This document shows, in pieces, positions 59,401 through 64,000 of a stretch of 64,000 nucleotides of DNA. The notes beneath the pieces were generated by a model. The model worked only from the letters and a program-made list of their open reading frames with translations. It was not told where the DNA came from and did no database searches. This stretch comes from Galerina marginata (taxonomy: Eukaryota; Basidiomycota; Agaricomycetes; Agaricales; Galerinaceae): the NCBI GenBank assembly GCA_023014335.1, contig JAECYW010000018.1, forward strand, positions 1,302,001 to 1,366,000, read 5' to 3'. The first letter of the stretch is position 1, and the number at the start of each line of letters is the position of its first letter. The position numbers were made by a program, and so were the translations under genes.

Positions 59401-60395
59401 GGAAGGTGAGGTGAGGAATAATGTTCAGCGTAGTGCGGATGTTGATATGTTGTAGTCTCGGAAAGTGGAATTTTATGCTGGATAATGAGCGCAACCGATC
59501 GGCGTCGCCGTTGATAATTGCAAAGCCGGACTTGTCTTCAAGGGACTCCAGAAAGGGCATATTTTTAAGCGCTTCGAGTAGCTCATAAACTGAAATGGGT
59601 GTGTAGAGTGCTAAAGTCCGACATTGCGATGTCCAAGAAGCTCGTATATCCGGCCTAATGTATGGAGCAACGAAGACCTTTAGGGACGGCGCGTGGTGAC
59701 TGAAGACTTTGAACCCGGGAGGAGAGAGAACCGGCGGGTTTATATGATGCCGCTCGCTCGTTGGGAAGCACAATGATAACTCAAATACCTCGAGTGCGGT
59801 TGCCGGGCGTTCGAGTAAACGCCATATGGCGCTATCGTTCGCGTAATGCGCACCCAGAGGTCTCCAAAACATCATCCGTAAGGATCGTAACCTCGCCCAA
59901 TTTTCTGAAAGGATGGATATAATGTTGTTCTCGAAGTCTAGGCTGCCCGGCTTCCTCCAATGCTCACGGCCACAGCGAACGAAAAGAGGCGAAGTCCCAG
60001 TTCGACGTAGAACTTCGGCCCGCCATTCCTCGTGATGGAGACAATTGAAGTCTATGACACGGCCCCAAAGTGATTGAGCGTCAAGGGCGAGATCTCTCCA
60101 GGCCGAACAGACTTGGGAGGTGCGGCGGAGAGTGTGTATAGCGGGTATGTAGTTCGGTTCGCGTTCCAGTGATCCCATTTCCGCATTAATGGAGAAGATT
60201 TGCCATAGTAGATCGCGATTTAACTGGACACGCATTTTTGCGTTGTGGTTCCTCGCTGTACCGTTTGTATAAGCTTGTGTAGGCGGTATTCTGTCTGGTT
60301 TGAAGGCTCACGATCTCAAAATTTCAACCGCAGTTGAAGAAGAGCATATCTCGAGTAGCCACTGTGACATGTGTAATCTAATCTAATCTAATCAC
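56460..60395 (+). repeat. Tandem duplication, unit 2, with family R copy 4 (56460-58655)
   Basis: Direct duplicate of 52200-56455. It holds a further decayed family R copy and the second F-box gene in the same order and orientation. The family R part has diverged more than the F-box gene, as expected if only the latter is under constraint. Confidence 0.8.
58661..60235 (-). CDS. F-box protein with LRR-like C-terminus, paralogue 2, 524 aa
   Basis: Tandem paralogue of the gene at 54702-56282, intact from ATG 60233-60235 to TGA-type stop at 58661. The F-box (LNRDLLWQIFSINAE...VCSAWRDLALDAQSLWGRVIDF) and the C-terminal block TFLEEFTGLKVIMFYHGYEDEE are conserved. The leucine-rich middle is the most divergent part, with changes such as LRSVRIKF to LRSLRMMF. 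That is the pattern expected when the substrate-binding surface evolves. In this copy the codon equivalent to the upstream Met of paralogue 1 is GCG, which fixes the start. Substrate unknown. Confidence 0.8.
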   Translation of the reverse strand: MRVQLNRDLLWQIFSINAEMGSLEREPNYIPAIHTLRRTSQVCSAWRDLALDAQSLWGRVIDFNCLHHEEWRAEVLRRTGTSPLFVRCGREHWRKPGSLDFENNIISILSENWARLRSLRMMFWRPLGAHYANDSAIWRLLERPATALEVFELSLCFPTSERHHINPPVLSPPGFKVFSHHAPSLKVFVAPYIRPDIRASWTSQCRTLALYTPISVYELLEALKNMPFLESLEDKSGFAIINGDADRLRSLSSIKFHFPRLQHINIRTTLNIIPHLTFLRHIEPLSGSILAFNSYSRDPESDPDDQALSVAADVLHTFSKHAELTRSTEVILNLMKNKFTFQALLPAKTTFRFSQHCYHDSPAHAAFKLFGALNFTDFPLARKLTLGLEGDEDVHYSYPTVVRFLKSVAAIEFLEASPETLQFLLRLPNSVTENVFPELQHISIRYAGTVSHLHRFFARRRAIRRAISILSISIDCERLDLTFLEEFTGLKVIMFYHGYEDEESYKIGEYICGSGNPGELILEL

Positions 60396-62156
60396 CTTAC
60401 ATAATGCCATTTTGCCCTGTTTGGATCAGGGGGTTGCTGACGGAGTAGGCGCGTGGTCCTCTTGCATACGCTTATGTTCAGTTTCCGCCAGGCCAGATAG
60501 GGTAAGTCAACTAGTCAACGTAGAGCAGTTAGTCTGAGATGCGGGGCGCTTCAGGGGATGAACTAGGGACACTAGATTGAGAATTTACTCAAAGTACCGT
60601 CGTCAAACCCTGCAGCTTCACAGAGAAAGATTCAGAAAGCATTTGCTGTTGGTCGACGAGCATCACTGGAACGCACGAGATTGGTCCGCGTTCTCAGGCG
60701 CATTCCATTCTGTCATAATTAACATGCAACCCGAAATGATGATGTATAATCAAAAATCTGAAAAAAACTGCACTCCGCTTCTCCCTTTGTTCAGATATCA
60801 AACTATATTTCTTGCTTGTTTCACATCAGCATATTTTGGAAAAGTGCAGCCAGATTGCCATAGCCACCGCCAGGTATATAACTTTACACAGTTCTACTCC
60901 TCGTTCCGGGAGTGCCAGGCGCATCCCCCTTTCCTTCTCCTAGGAGCTGTACGTACGCTTGCAAATGCTTATACACCTCTGCTCACTCAATATTCTAGCG
61001 ATAATAGGACAGTGTCCCATTCTCCTCATTCACCTCAATTTCACCAATAGTCAAAATTCGAAGTAGGTCATTTATGCGTCGCTCATCCAGATAGGCCCAT
61101 TCTTATCCACTTTTTAGAACCGTTCCGAACCTCATACGTGTATACTTCCTTGCTATCGTCGTCTGCCTTTTCTGCGACAACGCAGCAATGGCTCTCCCAT
61201 TGCTTTCCGGTGGCAATTTTATTCGTGGGATGAGGGTCGATGTACCGACAAAATCGTGCGTTGAGACGAGTCGAGGTCCTTGGTGTTCTTTCACCCAGGG
61301 GATTTCAGCAACAAGTTATGTAAAAACTTCTCGCTAACTTGGTGGATTTCTCCGAATTTTAGCATATAGGGTCGAGTTCTTTTGTAGTGCCGAGGTCGCT
61401 GGACGAACTTGGACGTGAAAATAACATACATTGATGACTGGGAACTCGGTTGTAATCCGCCAATAGTCCGCGAACATAATACAGACGCTGATGTGAATGG
61501 CCGCATTCGCTATTTAGTATGAGCCAACAATAATCGAGAAATTGAAAATACACGCGATGATTTGAAGCTAAGCACGGCAGAGTCTTTTCGAGTTGTTTCA
61601 AGTCGAATCGTAGCCCTACCCCAATTTAATTAATATATTTCCTGAAAGTAGAACAACCGGACGATTTAGCTCCAGATGCTAGCCTGAATTGGCGGTGCAA
61701 AGGGCAAGATCATCAGCAATTGCGGCTATGGGAATAGCACATTCCCATTTTGCACCTCCTGGCTTGCCGCGAAGCACTTGATGCACGGTTCGGACCTTTT
61801 GTATAGCTACTGCCGATTTCCTTGTCAGCAGTCTGACTTTACAGTGTAACGGAACGCCCACGGGCCAGTGCTAAGGAAAGGGAGAATAGAATGGCCGAAA
61901 TCAGCGCTCTTGAAACGATTGACCTTCCAGATGCCCACAAAACGCAAATGGATTACTATCATCGTTCAGTTTATTGCAATTATGTATAGGCAAGTTCGGA
62001 TATCTACTTGCCATAACTTGGTTGAACGGAAAATAATGGCGCAAGTACTGTGATGTAGACGATCCCTTGAACAAACATTGCAGTGCTTAAGAGATAAAAA
62101 AACTATGGTAAATGCGGGCAACCAAATGATTTCCTGCCTGGATTTCCTCAATTTCT
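60396..62156. other. Intergenic, no supported gene
   Basis: About 1.75 kb. An open stretch at 60577-61050 lacks an ATG and resembles nothing. Small minus-strand frames at 61103-61861 show no family similarity or joinable splice sites. Confidence 0.35.
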
Positions 62157-62435
62157 TCACAAAAAGCATATCAAAATCATAGCAATTATTTCATCTGAGA
62201 AGACCACTCCTAGCATTTGCAAACCGGAGTGGTGGATGGTCAAGGTGACGATATTTTTCACCGGACTTGATGGGTCGGGCGCTTCGGGGTCCTGCAATTG
62301 TTGGAGAAGTAGATCAGTTTCAATGTCGTATGCGAGCAAATTATAGGCACTTTCTTGTCTGAATAACCCCAAGGATATCAGGAGTATATTTACACGAGCT
62401 GCGCCTTCTTCCACCTGGGCGGTGAGCTATTTGCA
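62157..62435 (-). pseudogene. Fragment of a conserved fungal protein
   Basis: The frame encodes LTAQVEEGAARVNILLISL, then SAYNLLAYDIETDLLLQ, PVKNIVTLTIHHSGLQMLGVVFSDE. These read like conserved, constrained protein, and an acceptor (AAATAG) precedes them. A likely upstream exon (FVSWESAVKFEVYIAPKIVKYP) lies near 62450-62510. After FSDE the similarity stops and no donor is present, so the 3' end is lost. Family known to me only as a mushroom hypothetical. Confidence 0.35.
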
Positions 62436-62689
62436 CTGACCCGACGAAGCTGGATATTTGACTATCTTCGGAGCAATATATACTTCAAACTTCACCGCCG
62501 ACTCCCAACTCACAAAATTGATGGGAGTCTCCCTCAAACCCGTAGCGTCATGATAGCAAAAAAAAACTAGGTCAAGACTTTAAAATCCATACGATGATTT
62601 GACGATGAAGAAAGGATATATCATTCCATCTCGCTTCTATTACAGTAAGTAAAGTGTGCAGCTATTTCTGGACTTCAGCCAGCCGTCGA

Positions 62690-64000
62690 GCAATCGGACA
62701 ATAGCGACGAGTGTCCAAAAAAAGCAACACCGGTGCTGACGGATCAATAGATCAATCATAACACGTGCTGTGATTTGGCCTGCTCTGAACTCTATCTACC
62801 CTGACCACGGCCCCTCCATCTCGTCCTCCACACCCAATACTCAAGACTCTTTCTGACGAAATGGCCCACACTGACACCCACGACGTCCTCCGCGACGTTA
62901 AACTTGATCCTCAGGTCTACGACGAGCAGCACGACCATACTGCCAAGTTCAAACAGCGCAACACGGGGATTCGGACGCCAACACACGACTCCCTCTCACC
63001 CTTCTCGCAACAGATCTAGATGCAGCACGTCTAGCATAGAATGACGATTTCCCTCCGCGTATCCTCGTAGAAGGGCGAATGCTACTCGTAACCCAAAAAA
63101 GTAATCACGGATGGGGCTGAATCTTGGCCCGCTCGGGCTTGGCGACTGTCGAGGAGGAGAGGAGCGTCGCCGCGGCACGGCTACACGTTCGCCTGGGCCT
63201 GTGACCCCAGACGTGTGGAGTATGGAAGCCAGCCAGCCCGTTGGGGGCGGTGGATACGTGAAGTTTCTGGGTGGACACGAGAACTTGAGGGGTAGTACGT
63301 TGTTGTGAAACGTACGTTCTGTTGTCTGCTGACATTAGAATATACGAGCTAACTAATGTTTTTTGTGTTATTTAGCCAACCGTGCATTACGCACCACCAG
63401 CGTCAAGCCTGTCCTGAAAATCCCACTCGTTGACCTCTTCATCTTGCCGTCAATGGCTCAGTGGCCGGTCGAAACGTATGTCTTTTTTGCTCTTACTGTA
63501 CTTCCTTTCCTCTTTTTCTACCGAAAACTTTGAGTTAACTATCTTATCCCATCCTCAGCTCACAAGTCAGCACCAACGTCAAGGACGTTCCTCAGAGCCT
63601 CACTCATCGAGCTCGTCGCTAACCTCGGTGCATGTACCACCTGAATCACCCACCCCGCTTGAGCCACGAGACGGCTGTCGTGGCAGCCCCGCCACGTCCG
63701 GCATTTATACAGCCTAATAAATGATGTACACCCTGGGTGCACACCTAAGATGCCCACAAAGATTTGCGAGAAGGTACACCGCAAGCAGCAGCCTGGCGGC
63801 GCTATGAGGGAAGGCGGCGCGTTGCATTTGAGTCTTAATTTCGGATTCGGATCTGGATCTGATTTGGGAGTTGCTGGCGGGCACGAGATCTAGCTCGAGT
63901 TCGATAGCATTTGTGGAGGAGAGGAGGTCTTGGGGTTTGGATCGAGGTGAATAAGTGTTACCGTGTATGTCTTCCTTTTTAATGATTCATTATTTATTAT
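62690..64000 (+). repeat. Family R copy 5, runs off right edge
   Basis: Aligns with copies 2-4: ACACGTGCTGTGATTTGGCC, the GACTCTTTCTGACGA block, a GCTCGGGCTTGGCGAC block matching 56640, the TTTAGCCAACCG...CACCACCAGCGTCAAGCC block and the final GGCGGCGCG...GATTTGGGAGTTGCTGGCGGGCACGAGAT block that matches 35555-35620. Frames are broken. Because it is cut by the window edge its full extent is unknown. Confidence 0.6.

Noticed and set aside
60577..61050. 157-codon open frame on the plus strand
   Set aside because: Starts with TTG, no ATG, no family resemblance and no codon or splice support.

Overview
The window looks like a nuclear contig from a mushroom-forming basidiomycete (Agaricomycete, probably Agaricales). 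The reasons are: genes cut by very short GT-AG introns (mostly 46-65 nt), no operons or Shine-Dalgarno sites, and gene families typical of that class. These include a TET/JBP-type DNA oxygenase, a CACTA/Tnp2 transposase, a DUF6534-like membrane protein, UstYa-like (DUF3328) proteins, a secreted ricin-B-type lectin and F-box/LRR-like paralogues. I assembled exon structures by hand from splice sites and reading-frame continuity. Every identification is by recognition of the sequence; no database was searched.

Left part (1-29 kb) is gene-rich and mostly frame-clean. In order: a coiled-coil protein that runs off the left edge (minus); two small plus-strand genes; a small heat-shock protein; a 460-aa protein with nucleotidyltransferase-like motifs; a TET/JBP oxygenase; a probable tail-anchored protein; a WD40-type protein with a C-terminal membrane segment; a 232-aa hypothetical protein; a coiled-coil RING finger protein; an apparently intact 1156-aa Tnp2/CACTA transposase; a 124-aa hypothetical protein; a stop-interrupted gene; and a multi-pass membrane protein. 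Between them lie several short tandem duplications and an AT-rich block.

Middle part (30-52 kb) holds a But2-like secreted or membrane protein with a one-base frameshift, two divergent UstYa-like genes (one degraded), cytochrome c with two single-base insertions, a DUF6534-like 7TM gene with frame breaks, an intact secreted lectin, and two large multi-pass membrane proteins. The second of these is split by a ~1.19-kb insertion with imperfect inverted ends. The concentration of single-base frame breaks in this stretch, against almost none before 29 kb, is notable. It could be gene decay or local base errors in the assembly.

Right part (52-64 kb) is dominated by a ~4-kb direct tandem duplication. 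Each unit carries a decayed, intron-containing repeat family (here called family R) followed by an opposing F-box gene. More copies or fragments of family R lie at 35.4-36.0, 42.7-43.8, 47.6-47.8 and 62.7-64.0 kb, all in the same orientation. This family is the best candidate for something undescribed. No rRNA, tRNA or CRISPR array was found.
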